Shown in pieces: positions 17,179 through 26,752 of a DNA stretch of 42,949 nucleotides. How positions within the stretch are numbered: position 1 is the stretch's first letter; each line of letters begins with the position of its first letter. A model generated the notes under the pieces. It had not been told where the DNA came from. It saw only the letters and a list, made by a program, of their open reading frames with translations, and did no database searches. Made by a program: the position numbers and the translations under genes. Source of the DNA: Alphaproteobacteria bacterium (GTDB taxonomy: Bacteria; Pseudomonadota; Alphaproteobacteria; Sphingomonadales; Sphingomonadaceae); NCBI GenBank assembly GCA_030430365.1, contig JAUIFP010000022.1, positions 1-42,949 on the forward strand, given 5' to 3'.

Positions 17179-17331
17179 GAGTCCCCGGGAGTCCCGCGTC
17201 AAGCAGGAAATGTCGCAGATCATGGTTAACGCCGCGCTAACACGCGTGAGAACGAAACGAGTCCCACACCGCATATGGAGTCCGCCCGAGCTGCGGGGAC
17301 TCGATATATGGGGGTGTTGCGCCAAGGACTC
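17179..17331. promoter_or_regulatory. Cluster of six GANTC methylation sites upstream of ccrM
   Basis: GAGTC occurs at 17179, 17189, 17259 and 17278, and GACTC at 17298 and 17327. All six extend to GAGTCC or GGACTC. At this base composition about one GANTC per 290 bp is expected, so six in 153 bp is a strong excess. The cluster covers the ccrM leader and the intergenic region to the divergent sulfotransferase gene. In Caulobacter, GANTC sites in the ccrM leader mediate repression after methylation. Confidence 0.85.
17226..17240 (-). promoter_or_regulatory. CtrA-like binding site in the ccrM promoter
   Basis: Read on the minus strand the site is TTAG-N7-TTAA followed by CCAT; the plus strand reads TTAA (17226-17229), seven bases, CTAA (17237-17240). 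It matches TTAA-N7-TTAA at seven of eight positions and also the alphaproteobacterial TTAACCAT half-site. It is 77-91 bases upstream of the ccrM start. CtrA activates ccrM in Caulobacter, so context supports it. Confidence 0.6.
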
Positions 17332-17420
17332 TGGCTGAATTTTCCGCGCAAAATTCTGCTGCGCCCATCCGGATATTGCCCTAATCCACGCGCCAATGGA
17401 TCAATCGGGGAGCATTTGCG

Positions 17421-18131
17421 ATGGCATTGGAAGTGATCGGCGCCGGCCTGGGACGTACAGGCACCTTCTCTCTCAAATTCGCACTTGAGCGTATCGGCTT
17501 CGATGCCTGCTACCACATGTCGGAGATGTTTGCCCGGGCACGGCGCAACATCCCCCTGTGGCTCGATGCAGCGCATGGGAACCCCGATTGGGACGCCATA
17601 TTCGATGGATACCGCTCCACCTGCGACTACCCTGCCTGCTATTTCTGGCGCGAGCTTGCCGATTATTACCCCGATGCGAAGATCATCCTTTCGGTTCGCG
17701 ATCCGGATAGCTGGTTCGATTCCGTCAGTTCGACGATCTTCTCAAAGGCGCATCGCGAGACATTCGCCGGGGGGCCGATGCAGGACCTGTTCGACCGCAC
17801 GGTTTACGCCGATTTCGGCGACCGCATCGATGACCGCGCGTTCATGACCGACTATTTCACGCGCTGGAACCAGAGCGTCATCGACGAGGTGCCCGCGGAC
17901 CGTCTGCTGGTCCATTCCGCCCGCGATGGATGGGAACCGCTGTGCGAATTCCTCGGCGTGGCGGTGCCGGATGTGCCCTATCCGCGCGTGAACAGCCGCG
18001 ACGAACTGCAGCATGAGCAGCAAGAGGTCGGGCAGCGCGATGGCGGACAAAAGAGCGAACCCACGGCGGAGCAGATGGAGCAATTCGCCCGGCAATATAT
18101 CGACCAGCTCAAGGCGAACGCTTTCGGATAG
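17421..18131 (+). CDS. Sulfotransferase-family protein
   Basis: A 236-residue P-loop protein. The N-terminal VIGAGLGRTGTFSLKFALE carries the PAPS-binding 5'-phosphosulfate loop (GRTGTFSLK, residues 10-18), and IILSVRDPDSWFDSV is the 3'-phosphate-binding segment. FDACYHMSEMFARA and YPACYFWREL are typical of the group of sulfotransferase-like proteins with a short N-terminus. The C-terminal ~45 residues, Gln/Glu-rich (HEQQEVGQRDGGQKSEP), may form a flexible tail or coiled coil. The acceptor is unknown, and some members of this family may not transfer sulfate. The ATG follows a GGGGAGC stretch. It is divergent from ccrM with 271 bases between them. Confidence 0.85.
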   Translation: MALEVIGAGLGRTGTFSLKFALERIGFDACYHMSEMFARARRNIPLWLDAAHGNPDWDAIFDGYRSTCDYPACYFWRELADYYPDAKIILSVRDPDSWFDSVSSTIFSKAHRETFAGGPMQDLFDRTVYADFGDRIDDRAFMTDYFTRWNQSVIDEVPADRLLVHSARDGWEPLCEFLGVAVPDVPYPRVNSRDELQHEQQEVGQRDGGQKSEPTAEQMEQFARQYIDQLKANAFG

Positions 18132-18208
18132 CGGCAATTCCGCAAGAATCGGAACGATAGGCGGCGCCGGGGCTTCCATTCTTGGGAGGCAGGCACCGCT
18201 GCACGATC

Positions 18209-19222
<1,014 letters not shown>

Positions 19223-19285
19223 GTTATGCTGCCGCAGCTTCGCACCCGCTGCGCATGCAAAGCAGATATATGGAGAAATGCCGGT

Positions 19286-20380
19286 TTGGCCTGCCAATTC
19301 AGAAAACTCGCCCGTCTGACTTCTGCCCTCTTCCTGCTTCTGGCAGCCACTCTTTCATCGCTACCGGCCCAGGCTGCCGCCCCTGCGGGGGAAATGAACA
19401 TCGCCACGCGCGAAGCGCCGCCTTTTGCCATGAAAGGTGAAGACGGCGAATGGCGCGGCCTGGCGATCGATCTGTGGCGAGGCATCGCGGAGGACCGCGG
19501 CTTCGAATACCGCTTCAACGAGGCCGAACTTTCCGACATGGTCGATGGCCTTGGAGAAGGCGAATACGATGCCAGCGTCGGCGCGTTGACGGTGACTTCG
19601 CAGCGCGAAGAGCAGGTCGATTTCACCCAGCCCTTCTTCACCACCGGTTTCGGCATTGCCGTGCAGAAATCGCCCACGGCCTGGCTGTCGCTGCTTCAGA
19701 ACTTCTTCACCTGGGATTTCCTACAGGCCGTGCTTGCCCTGTCCGCCCTGCTGCTGTTCGTCGGCGTGCTGTTCTGGCTTGCGGAACGGAAGACCAATTC
19801 CGAAGAGTTCCCCCGCGAAGCAAAAGGCATCGGCTCCGGCTTCTGGTTTTCGGCCGTTACGATGACCACGGTCGGCTATGGCGACAAGGCACCGCGCACG
19901 CCCGCAGGCAAGATCGTGGCCCTGGTGTGGATGTTCGCGGCCATTCTGATCATTTCCACCTTTACCGGCATGATTGCTTCTTCGCTGACCACCGGGCGGC
20001 TCGCCGGGGCAGTCTCCGGGCCAGGCGATCTGCCGGATGTGGCCGTGGGATCGATCGAAGGCACGGCAAGCGATGCATGGCTACAGGACGAGCGGGTCGG
20101 CTTTACATCCTATGACAGCGTGGAGGCCGGGCTGGCCGCCCTGCGCGCAGGCGACATCGACGCATTCGTCTATGACGAGCCGCTGCTGCGCTACATGGTG
20201 CGCAAAACGGGCAGCAAGGAACTGAAGCTGCTGCCCGGCACGTTCGGCCGCCAGGATTACGGCATCGCCCTGCCCCAGGGCAGCCCGCTGCGCGAAGAGA
20301 TCGACATCGCCCTGCTTCGCCGCATCGAGGGCGACGATTGGCGGCGCGAGGTTGTCGCCACGCTGGGCGGCCGCGACTAA
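19286..20380 (+). CDS. GluR0-like ligand-gated ion channel (periplasmic-binding domain plus K+ pore)
   Basis: TTG 19286 is chosen because GGAGAAA lies 7 bases before it and the product then has an ordinary signal peptide (to about residue 31); ATG 19226 would add 20 residues without a ribosome site. The 364-residue protein has the first half of a type-3 solute-binding fold (residues 36-128, with SQREEQVDFTQPF whose R107 should bind the ligand carboxylate), helix M1 (about 144-165), pore loop with TVGYGD selectivity filter (195-200), helix M2 (209-233, STFTGMIASSLT), and the second half of the binding fold (250-364). This order is that of prokaryotic glutamate-receptor channels such as Synechocystis GluR0, potassium-selective and opened by an amino acid. 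Confidence 0.88.
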   Translation: MACQFRKLARLTSALFLLLAATLSSLPAQAAAPAGEMNIATREAPPFAMKGEDGEWRGLAIDLWRGIAEDRGFEYRFNEAELSDMVDGLGEGEYDASVGALTVTSQREEQVDFTQPFFTTGFGIAVQKSPTAWLSLLQNFFTWDFLQAVLALSALLLFVGVLFWLAERKTNSEEFPREAKGIGSGFWFSAVTMTTVGYGDKAPRTPAGKIVALVWMFAAILIISTFTGMIASSLTTGRLAGAVSGPGDLPDVAVGSIEGTASDAWLQDERVGFTSYDSVEAGLAALRAGDIDAFVYDEPLLRYMVRKTGSKELKLLPGTFGRQDYGIALPQGSPLREEIDIALLRRIEGDDWRREVVATLGGRD

Positions 20381-20389
20381 GCGCTCTTG

Positions 20390-20417
20390 CCCCGGCACCT
20401 CTGCCGGGGTTCATTTC
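20390..20417 (+). terminator. Intrinsic terminator after the GluR0-like gene
   Basis: An 8-bp perfect stem CCCCGGCA / TGCCGGGG (20390-20397 and 20402-20409) with a 4-base loop is followed by TTCATTTC. It begins 10 bases after the channel stop codon. Confidence 0.75.
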
Positions 20418-20510
20418 ACGGTTGCACTTTCCTGCCTCGGCTCCCCGGGGGCCCGTCTGCATGCGCGATCGGCATGCCTGGCGTACGGAAACGTCTATGA
20501 CTGCTTTTCG

Positions 20511-20660
20511 TTTTTATTATGTTGAGTGCAATTTTTTCGCAGTATTTTACAGCTTCGGGCCGACTCCAAAAATAGATTCGTCAATTAGGATACCTAAAAA
20601 ATAACATATAACTAATACTTCATATATTGCCTGAAAGTCACCACCGAACCGGAGGGCATA
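20511..20660 (+). promoter_or_regulatory. A+T-rich leader/promoter region of the TonB receptor
   Basis: Bases 20511-20640 are about 31% G+C by hand count, against more than 60% nearby, and include T-rich and A-rich runs (AATTTTTTCGC, CCTAAAAAATAAC). It ends in the ribosome site GGAGGG at 20651. Several -10-like hexamers occur, so I do not name a specific promoter. The low G+C continues into the signal-peptide codons to about 20750. Nothing else recognisable lies between 20418 and 20510. Confidence 0.55.
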
Positions 20661-20662
20661 TT

Positions 20663-22966
20663 ATGATTCGATCTATATATACGGATTCAAGAAATACTGT
20701 ACATTTTAGGAAACTGCTATCCACTTTATTAGTAATAAGCGCCTGCTCTACTAGTCCAGCGCTTGCTCAAGACTTGGCAGATGACGAAGCCGCGGCCGCA
20801 GCGCTCGACAACAACGCAATCATCGTCACCGCCACCCGCCGCGCATCTACGGTGCAGGAAACGCCTATTGCGATTACCGCCTATGACGGCGAAGCCCTGA
20901 GCAATGCGGGCGTGACGGATATGAACGATCTGTCCCGCCTTTCGCCCAGCCTGCGCATCCAGGATGAAGGCCCGGGCCGCCGCCGACTGAGCCTGCGCGG
21001 CATCAATGCCGCGGGCGAACCGACCATCGGCTATTACTATGATGAAACCCCGATCGTCGGCAATCTTGGCATAGGCAGCGATTCCGGCGGACGGACACCA
21101 GACTTCTCCCTGTTCGATATCAACCGCGTTGAAGTGCTCAGGGGCCCACAAGGCACGCTCTACGGTGCCAGCTCGATGGGCGGTGCGATCAGAGTCATCC
21201 TCAACAAGCCTTCATTCGAATTCGAAGGCGCGTTCGAAGGGACGATCTCGGGCACCAAATATGGCGGCTTCAATTATATCGTGAACGGCATGGTTAATGC
21301 GCCGCTGGTCGATGACGTGCTGGCCGCGCGCGTGGTGCTCTACCGCAAGAGCATGGAAGGTTATATCGACAACATTCAGCTCGGCCGTGAAAATGTGAAC
21401 GATTATGTGGCCGAAGGCGGCCGCGTGCTGCTGCGCTTCACCCCCACGAGCAACTTCACGATCGATGCGAGCGCCATGCTCGAGAATACCGATGCCGAAA
21501 ATTCCAACTGGGATCCGAATTACGGCAAGTACAACATCCCCTACAACATCCACCTGCCTTATGAAGACCGCAGCAAGATCTACAATGTCACGGCCGAATG
21601 GGATGCCGGGCCGATAACGCTGACCGCGATCACGTCCTTTCAGGACCGCGATTTCCACTACACCTCGGGCGACGATTCCGTCCTGCTGGTCATTCGCCGG
21701 AACGAGGCCGATTGCAGCCGCATCTTCAATGACGGCATGGCCTGCGACGCATCGACGCTGGCGGACTATTACACCTATCTGGACGATCAATTCCCGATCG
21801 CTTTCGAAACGCCGGGCTGGACCGAGGCATGGAGCCACGAATTCCGCATTAGCTCCAGCACCGATGGTCCGTTTCAATGGACGCTGGGCGCATTCCTTGA
21901 AGACCGGAAGAACTATTTCGACAGCCAGGACGTCTATGGCGATCCCGAAACCGGGATCATCTACGAGCCGACCCAATTCGCCTATCACCGCTATGTGAAC
22001 GATCATTTCGAACAGAGCGCGATCTATGGCGAAGCTTCGCTGGAACTCACGGACAAGTTCACTGTGACGGCGGGCGCCCGATATTTCGATTACCAGCGCT
22101 CGATCACCGGCGAAACCGACATTCCCTGGCCCATTCTGAACGCGCCGCTTCGTCCGCCATACCTGGTGGAAAGCGACGAGAGCGGTACGCTGCTGAAGTT
22201 CAACGCCGATTACCGCATCACGCCCGACATCATGATCTATGCCCTGGCGGCTCAGGGCATCCGCCCCGGCGGCGCCAACCAGACGATCGGCCTGCCGGAA
22301 GAATTGATCCAGTATGATTCCGACGAGCTTTGGAACTACGAAGTCGGCATCAAGAGCAGCCTCATGAATAACAGGCTGATCGTCAATTCGGCGATCTTCC
22401 AGGTCGATTGGGACAGGCTTCAGGTCAGCGGCCGGACGCCGGATGGCTTCTATCGCTTCATCACCAATGTCGGCGGCGCGCGTATCCGCGGCGCCGAAGT
22501 GGAAATCGTTGCCGAACCCGCCCCGGGGTTGACCCTCAACGCTTCGGCGACCTACCTCGATGCCGTGCTGACGGCAGACCAGGTAAGCGACTATATCGTG
22601 GCCACCGGGCAGGAGGGCGACAGGCTGCCCTTTATTCCTCGCTGGAACGCGACTGTGGGCGGCGAGTATCGCGGCGGGCTGAGCCCCGAAGTGGACTTCT
22701 ACGCCCGGGTGGATGCCAATTATTTTGGCGCGTCCTACTCCGAATTCGATGAAACGGCTGCCTTCACCGTCAGGGTGGGCGACTATCTGCTCGCCAATGC
22801 GCGGGCCGGCATCGAAACGGTGGACGGCGTTTGGGGCGCCTATGTCTTCGTCACCAATGTGTTCGACAAGGTGGCGATCAACCGCGCTTCGAACAGCGCC
22901 TTTTCCTATTCGATCAACAGTGCGGCACCGCGCACGATCGGCCTGACCGTTAGGCGCGACTTCTGA
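20663..22966 (+). CDS. TonB-dependent receptor (outer-membrane uptake)
   Basis: ATG 20663 follows GGAGGG by 6 bases; an in-frame TTG at 20627 is rejected. The 767-residue protein has a signal peptide to about residue 36 (SACSTSPALAQ), a TonB box region (NNAIIVTATRRASTVQETP) and a full plug (SLSRLSPSLRIQDE-like segment, RRRLSLRGINAAGEPTIGYY, FDINRVEVLRGPQGTLYGAS, GGAIRVILNKP). The barrel follows and ends TIGLTVRRDF with the expected C-terminal Phe. Such receptors in sphingomonads import plant or aromatic compounds, siderophores or peptides; the ligand is not evident. The codons of the signal peptide are unusually A+T-rich. It is convergent with a secreted beta-propeller gene. Confidence 0.93.
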   Translation: MIRSIYTDSRNTVHFRKLLSTLLVISACSTSPALAQDLADDEAAAAALDNNAIIVTATRRASTVQETPIAITAYDGEALSNAGVTDMNDLSRLSPSLRIQDEGPGRRRLSLRGINAAGEPTIGYYYDETPIVGNLGIGSDSGGRTPDFSLFDINRVEVLRGPQGTLYGASSMGGAIRVILNKPSFEFEGAFEGTISGTKYGGFNYIVNGMVNAPLVDDVLAARVVLYRKSMEGYIDNIQLGRENVNDYVAEGGRVLLRFTPTSNFTIDASAMLENTDAENSNWDPNYGKYNIPYNIHLPYEDRSKIYNVTAEWDAGPITLTAITSFQDRDFHYTSGDDSVLLVIRRNEADCSRIFNDGMACDASTLADYYTYLDDQFPIAFETPGWTEAWSHEFRISSSTDGPFQWTLGAFLEDRKNYFDSQDVYGDPETGIIYEPTQFAYHRYVNDHFEQSAIYGEASLELTDKFTVTAGARYFDYQRSITGETDIPWPILNAPLRPPYLVESDESGTLLKFNADYRITPDIMIYALAAQGIRPGGANQTIGLPEELIQYDSDELWNYEVGIKSSLMNNRLIVNSAIFQVDWDRLQVSGRTPDGFYRFITNVGGARIRGAEVEIVAEPAPGLTLNASATYLDAVLTADQVSDYIVATGQEGDRLPFIPRWNATVGGEYRGGLSPEVDFYARVDANYFGASYSEFDETAAFTVRVGDYLLANARAGIETVDGVWGAYVFVTNVFDKVAINRASNSAFSYSINSAAPRTIGLTVRRDF

Positions 22967-23022
22967 CCGGCCTGACAGGTCTGCGGCGAGGCATCGCCGT
23001 TTGAAATGAGAGAGGGCCCGGG

Positions 23023-23052
23023 CGGGGCGGACGAGACGATCGATCCGCCCCG
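23023..23052. terminator. Hairpin between convergent TonB receptor and propeller genes
   Basis: CGGGGCGGA (23023-23031) pairs with TCCGCCCCG (23044-23052), a 9-bp stem with a 12-nt loop. ACCTTTCTC follows on the plus strand; the T content is modest, so either gene may use it. Confidence 0.55.
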
Positions 23053-23072
23053 TCCACCTTTCTCGGCTCCGG

Positions 23073-24176
23073 TCAGTCCAGCTCGATCAGCAGGATGCCC
23101 TCGCCCGCGCCGGGCTCCGCATTTTGGGCATCCGCGACGATCTGCAGCGCGATCTTCTTGGAATCGGGGCTGACCACGGGATTGCTGAAACGCCAGCGCC
23201 CGTAATCCATGACCCGGGTCAACCGGGTAAAGCTGGGATTGTCCGTAGTCAGTTCCAGCATGCACAGGTCCAGCCCCAGGTAATTGTTGACCGAACATTC
23301 CACCAGCGTGTGCTTGCCGTCCGGGAACATCCCTTCAACCTCTGTGTAAAGATTGGGGGGCGTTGGAACGAAGCGCAATTCGCCCGTTTCCACATTGGCC
23401 AGGGCGACCCGCGTCGGGTAATAGGGAACATCCGACGGCGTCGGATCCGGATCCGGCAGCGAGTAGCACGGCATCGTCAGCTCTTTGTCGCCCGGCAGGA
23501 AATTCTGCGGCTCGAAATAACATTCGCTTGACGGCACATCGTCGACGACAGTCTTCACATCGACGAGGCGCGCCGAATTCCCATCGACCTCTACGACACC
23601 GGTCTTGATCACCGTCTTTTCGATATCCTCGAACTTGATCGCGCGCGGCTGCGCCTCCGTCCAGGCGACCCTGTTGGTGGTGGCCGACATGGCGACCCCT
23701 TCGAAGGTATAGACGCCCAGCGCCATGGGCGGCTGGGTGGCATCGGCGCTCATCCAGAACATCTCGATCGAAGTGTGACGCGTGGCTTGGGGCGTTTCCG
23801 CCATGACGCGCGGCCCAAGCAGGATCAGGCTGCCATCTGCAAGATACTGAACGCGCAGGAAGCCGTTATTGGGGGCATGCGCGGTGATGTTGCGGATCTT
23901 GCCCGTCGCCAGTTCGTATTCATAGGCATCGCCATAAGCCTTGCCGACAAAGGCGATCTTTTTCCCGTCAGGCGACCAGTTCGCCCTTTCGCCGAAAGCG
24001 GACAGCACTCTCATATTGGAAGGCAGATCGAAGAGAGGATCGCCCGCCTTCGTTCCGGGCACCAGATCCTCCGGCACCACCGGCTCTCCGGGCAGCGTGA
24101 TCGGCGGGTTTTCGGAAGCGTTTGCGGCGGTTGCGGCAAACAGGAAAGGGGCGGCTATCAAAAGGCTCTTCAGCAT
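23073..24176 (-). CDS. Secreted PD40/TolB-like beta-propeller protein
   Basis: ATG 24176 (MLKSLLIAAPFLFAATAANA) follows GGAGAGAC and starts a clean signal peptide of 20 residues; the open frame runs upstream to 24221 without signal character. The 367-residue product resembles WD40-like PD40 propellers: ANWSPDGKKIAFVGKAYG, VQYLADGSLILLG, MFPDGKHTLVEC and NPVVSPDSKKIALQIV are the repeating P-D-G-K strands. Such domains form TolB-like propellers that bind other proteins or sugars in the periplasm. There is no Pal/TolA neighbour, so it is not TolB itself. It ends 106 bases from the convergent TonB receptor, and may work with it, which is only a guess from position. Confidence 0.75.
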   Translation of the reverse strand: MLKSLLIAAPFLFAATAANASENPPITLPGEPVVPEDLVPGTKAGDPLFDLPSNMRVLSAFGERANWSPDGKKIAFVGKAYGDAYEYELATGKIRNITAHAPNNGFLRVQYLADGSLILLGPRVMAETPQATRHTSIEMFWMSADATQPPMALGVYTFEGVAMSATTNRVAWTEAQPRAIKFEDIEKTVIKTGVVEVDGNSARLVDVKTVVDDVPSSECYFEPQNFLPGDKELTMPCYSLPDPDPTPSDVPYYPTRVALANVETGELRFVPTPPNLYTEVEGMFPDGKHTLVECSVNNYLGLDLCMLELTTDNPSFTRLTRVMDYGRWRFSNPVVSPDSKKIALQIVADAQNAEPGAGEGILLIELD

Positions 24177-24351
24177 CGGTCTCTCCAACGTGCTGTCTTT
24201 TCGGGAAGCCCAATTGTTCAAGGGGAGATCGCGGCCAAGTCAATCGGCCAGGGGGGCAAACGGGCCCACTATCTCACATGGCGGCATTGAGGGCCGGATT
24301 TCGCCGGATTGAACAAGACCGGCCCCCCGCGCGGGATGATCCCGGCGGCAG

Positions 24352-24987
24352 CTACAGCAGTGTCAGCTGCGCTACCGGGGCGAAGCTGCGCCGGTGCAGC
24401 GGCGTCGGCCCGTTGCGGCGCAGCGCCTCAAGATGTTCCTTCGTGCCGTAACCCTTGTTCCGCTCCCAGCCGAAACCGGGATGGTCCCGCGCCGCCTCCA
24501 CCATCAACCGGTCGCGATAGGTCTTGGCGAGAATCGACGCTGCCGAAATGCATGGTTCCAGCGCATCCCCGCCGACCACCGCACGTGCGTTCCAGCGCCA
24601 TTCTTCGTGCCGCCCAGCCGGGGTCAGATTGCCGTCCACCAGCACTTCGCCCGGCTCCGCGTTCAGGCAGTGGCAGAGCCGCCCGACAGCCTGAGCCATG
24701 GCCAGCATGGTGGCCTGGAAGATGTTCAGCCGGTCGATCGCCTCGACATCGACCACGCCGATGCCCCAGGCGCAGCGCGCCTTGATGCTCGCTTCCAGCT
24801 TTTCGCGGCGCGCCGCCGTCAGCACCTTCGAATCGTCCAGCCCGGCAGGTCGCGGCTTGCACAGGACGACGGCAGCCGCCACAACTGGGCCAGCCAGCGG
24901 GCCGCGGCCAGCCTCGTCCACCCCTGCGACGAGGCCTTCGCAGCCATGCCGAGCCGAAAAATCAGGATGAGGACTTCCAGAGAGCAT
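24352..24987 (-). CDS. rnhB: Ribonuclease HII
   Basis: RNase HII removes single ribonucleotides and RNA-DNA hybrid RNA in the cytoplasm. The acidic active site starts in [19 protein letters not shown] (Asp25, Glu26), continues with the LDDSKVL segment and the Asp of [10 protein letters not shown], and [13 protein letters not shown] completes the family pattern. The C-terminal [19 protein letters not shown] is diagnostic. I use ATG 24987 ([10 protein letters not shown]), giving 211 residues; the open frame runs further to 25188 but the extra part is antisense to the next gene. The start codon overlaps the start codon of the divergent sugar dehydrogenase (both lie in CATG), so promoters for both must lie inside the partner gene or the true starts differ. 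Confidence 0.93.
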   Translation of the reverse strand: MLSGSPHPDFSARHGCEGLVAGVDEAGRGPLAGPVVAAAVVLCKPRPAGLDDSKVLTAARREKLEASIKARCAWGIGVVDVEAIDRLNIFQATMLAMAQAVGRLCHCLNAEPGEVLVDGNLTPAGRHEEWRWNARAVVGGDALEPCISAASILAKTYRDRLMVEAARDHPGFGWERNKGYGTKEHLEALRRNGPTPLHRRSFAPVAQLTLL

Positions 24988-26149
24988 GATCGTTTCCAAA
25001 CCCGCCTTTCGCACCCTGTTATTCCCTCCCCTGCTGCTGGCCGCAAGTTGCAGCACGCCGGCACCCACAGGAAGCGGCGCCGAAGCGGAGAACACTTCCG
25101 CCGATCCGTTCAATATCGAGGAAATGGCCTCTCTGGACGAAGGCTGGGGCCTTGCTTTCGAGCCTGGTACCGGGAACTTGTTCGTCACCGAGAAGGCCGG
25201 AACGATGAAATTCTACCAGCCGGCCAATGGCAGGCTGGGCACGGTTTCGGAAGGCCTGCCGGAGGTTTCCTATGGCGGCCAGGGCGGATTTGGCGACATC
25301 GCCTTCGCCCCCGACTACGCCGAGAGCAAGCGCATCTATCTAAGCTGGGTCGAAGCCGGTGAAGGCGAAACGCGCGGTGCGGTTCTGGGCCGCGGCACGC
25401 TGATTTGCGAAGAACACGATTCCTGCAAGGTCGAGGGGCTGGAAGTGATCTGGCGGCAGACTCCGAAAGTGGAAGGCGGGGCGCATTTCTCCCACCGCAT
25501 CGCCTTCTCTCCCGATGGGCAATATATGTATGTCTCCAGCGGGGAGCGCGCCAAGGGCGATCCTGCGCAGGACCTGTCCAACAATTTGGGCACGATCCTG
25601 CGCCTGCTGCCCGACGGCACGCCGGCCCCGGGCAACCCGTTCGAGGATCGCGGCGGCGTCAGCGCGCAGATCTGGTCCTACGGCCACCGCAACGTGCTGG
25701 GCCTCGATTTCGACGAGGAAGGCCGCCTGTGGGATGTCGAGCATGGCCCGCGCGGCGGCGACGAGCTCAACCTGGTCAAGCCGGGCCAGAATTATGGCTG
25801 GCCGCTGGTTTCGGGCGGCGTCCATTACAATGGCGATCCCATTCCGGATAATTCGACCAGGCCGGATCTGACAGGCCCGGTCGTCAATTGGACGCCGGTG
25901 ATCGCCCCGGGCGATTTCCTGTTCTACGAAGGCTCCCTGTTTTCCGGGTGGAAAGGCGATGCCTTGATTACCGGCCTGGGCCCGCAATTGATCGTCCGCG
26001 TCGAGATGGACGGTGAAAATGCGCAGGAAGTGGCACGGTACGAATTCGACAGCCGCATCCGCGATATTGCCGAAGACAGTGACGGCGCGCTGTGGATCGT
26101 CACCGACGGCCCGGACAGCACTCTGCTGAAGCTGACGCCGAAATCCTGA
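24986..26149 (+). CDS. PQQ-dependent sugar dehydrogenase (Asd/YliI-like) lipoprotein
   Basis: A 387-residue secreted protein. The signal [22 protein letters not shown] has lipobox LAAS-Cys (Cys22), so it is lipidated. The six-bladed propeller of the glucose/sorbosone dehydrogenase family is shown by [118 protein letters not shown] and the terminal [17 protein letters not shown]. These enzymes oxidise aldose sugars in the periplasm with PQQ and Ca2+. No PQQ synthesis gene is in the window. ATG 24986 shares CATG with the divergent rnhB start. Confidence 0.9.
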   Translation: MIVSKPAFRTLLFPPLLLAASCSTPAPTGSGAEAENTSADPFNIEEMASLDEGWGLAFEPGTGNLFVTEKAGTMKFYQPANGRLGTVSEGLPEVSYGGQGGFGDIAFAPDYAESKRIYLSWVEAGEGETRGAVLGRGTLICEEHDSCKVEGLEVIWRQTPKVEGGAHFSHRIAFSPDGQYMYVSSGERAKGDPAQDLSNNLGTILRLLPDGTPAPGNPFEDRGGVSAQIWSYGHRNVLGLDFDEEGRLWDVEHGPRGGDELNLVKPGQNYGWPLVSGGVHYNGDPIPDNSTRPDLTGPVVNWTPVIAPGDFLFYEGSLFSGWKGDALITGLGPQLIVRVEMDGENAQEVARYEFDSRIRDIAEDSDGALWIVTDGPDSTLLKLTPKS

Positions 26150-26195
26150 CTTTTCGTTGCATGGACCCGCGCCCTCGCCTATCGGCGCGCGGCCC

Positions 26196-26735
26196 ATGGA
26201 CTATACTGCGCCCACACTGATCCCCCTCGACCAGGTCGAGCCGGCGATGATCGAACAAGTGCTGGACCGCGCCTTCGGCCCCGATCGCCATGGGCGCACG
26301 GCCTATAAAGTACGCGAAGGCACCGATTGGCTGCCCGCGCTCAGCTTCGCCGCGCTGGATGAAGACGATATGCTGGTCGGCACGATACAGGTCTGGCCGG
26401 TCGCCCTGGAAGACGAAGACGGGAAGCAGCACCCCATGCTGATGGTCGGCCCGGTCGCCGTGATCCCGGAACGGCAGCGCGAAGGATACGGACAGGCCCT
26501 GATGCTGGCGATGCTCGCCGCGCTCGACGAGCGCGCACCGCTTCCGCAGGTCCTGATCGGCGATGCGGACTATTACGGGCGCTTCTTCGGCTTTTCCGAC
26601 GCGCCGACCGGCGGCTGGACGCTGCCCGGCCCGTGGGACCCCGGCAGGCTGCTGGTGCGCGCCGTCAATCCCGCCATACTCCCGGCAAAAGGCACGCTTG
26701 GCCCGTGGCGGAGCCACTTGGCGAATAGTGGCTGA
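26196..26735 (+). CDS. GNAT-family N-acetyltransferase (YhbS-like)
   Basis: A 179-residue protein from ATG 26196 (MDYTAPTLIPLDQVEP); an in-frame TTG at 26157 is less likely. The GNAT core is visible: DMLVGTIQVWPV (strand b3-b4), MVGPVAVIPERQREGYGQALM with the acetyl-CoA-binding Q/R-x-x-G-x-G/A motif (here RQREGYGQAL), and VLIGDADYYGRFFGFSDAP, which is typical of the YhbS group. The substrate is unknown. It is 46 bases behind the sugar dehydrogenase and 17 bases ahead of the NUDIX gene, starting a run with cca. Confidence 0.85.
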   Translation: MDYTAPTLIPLDQVEPAMIEQVLDRAFGPDRHGRTAYKVREGTDWLPALSFAALDEDDMLVGTIQVWPVALEDEDGKQHPMLMVGPVAVIPERQREGYGQALMLAMLAALDERAPLPQVLIGDADYYGRFFGFSDAPTGGWTLPGPWDPGRLLVRAVNPAILPAKGTLGPWRSHLANSG

Positions 26736-26752
26736 TCTGGCAACGCTCCTGC

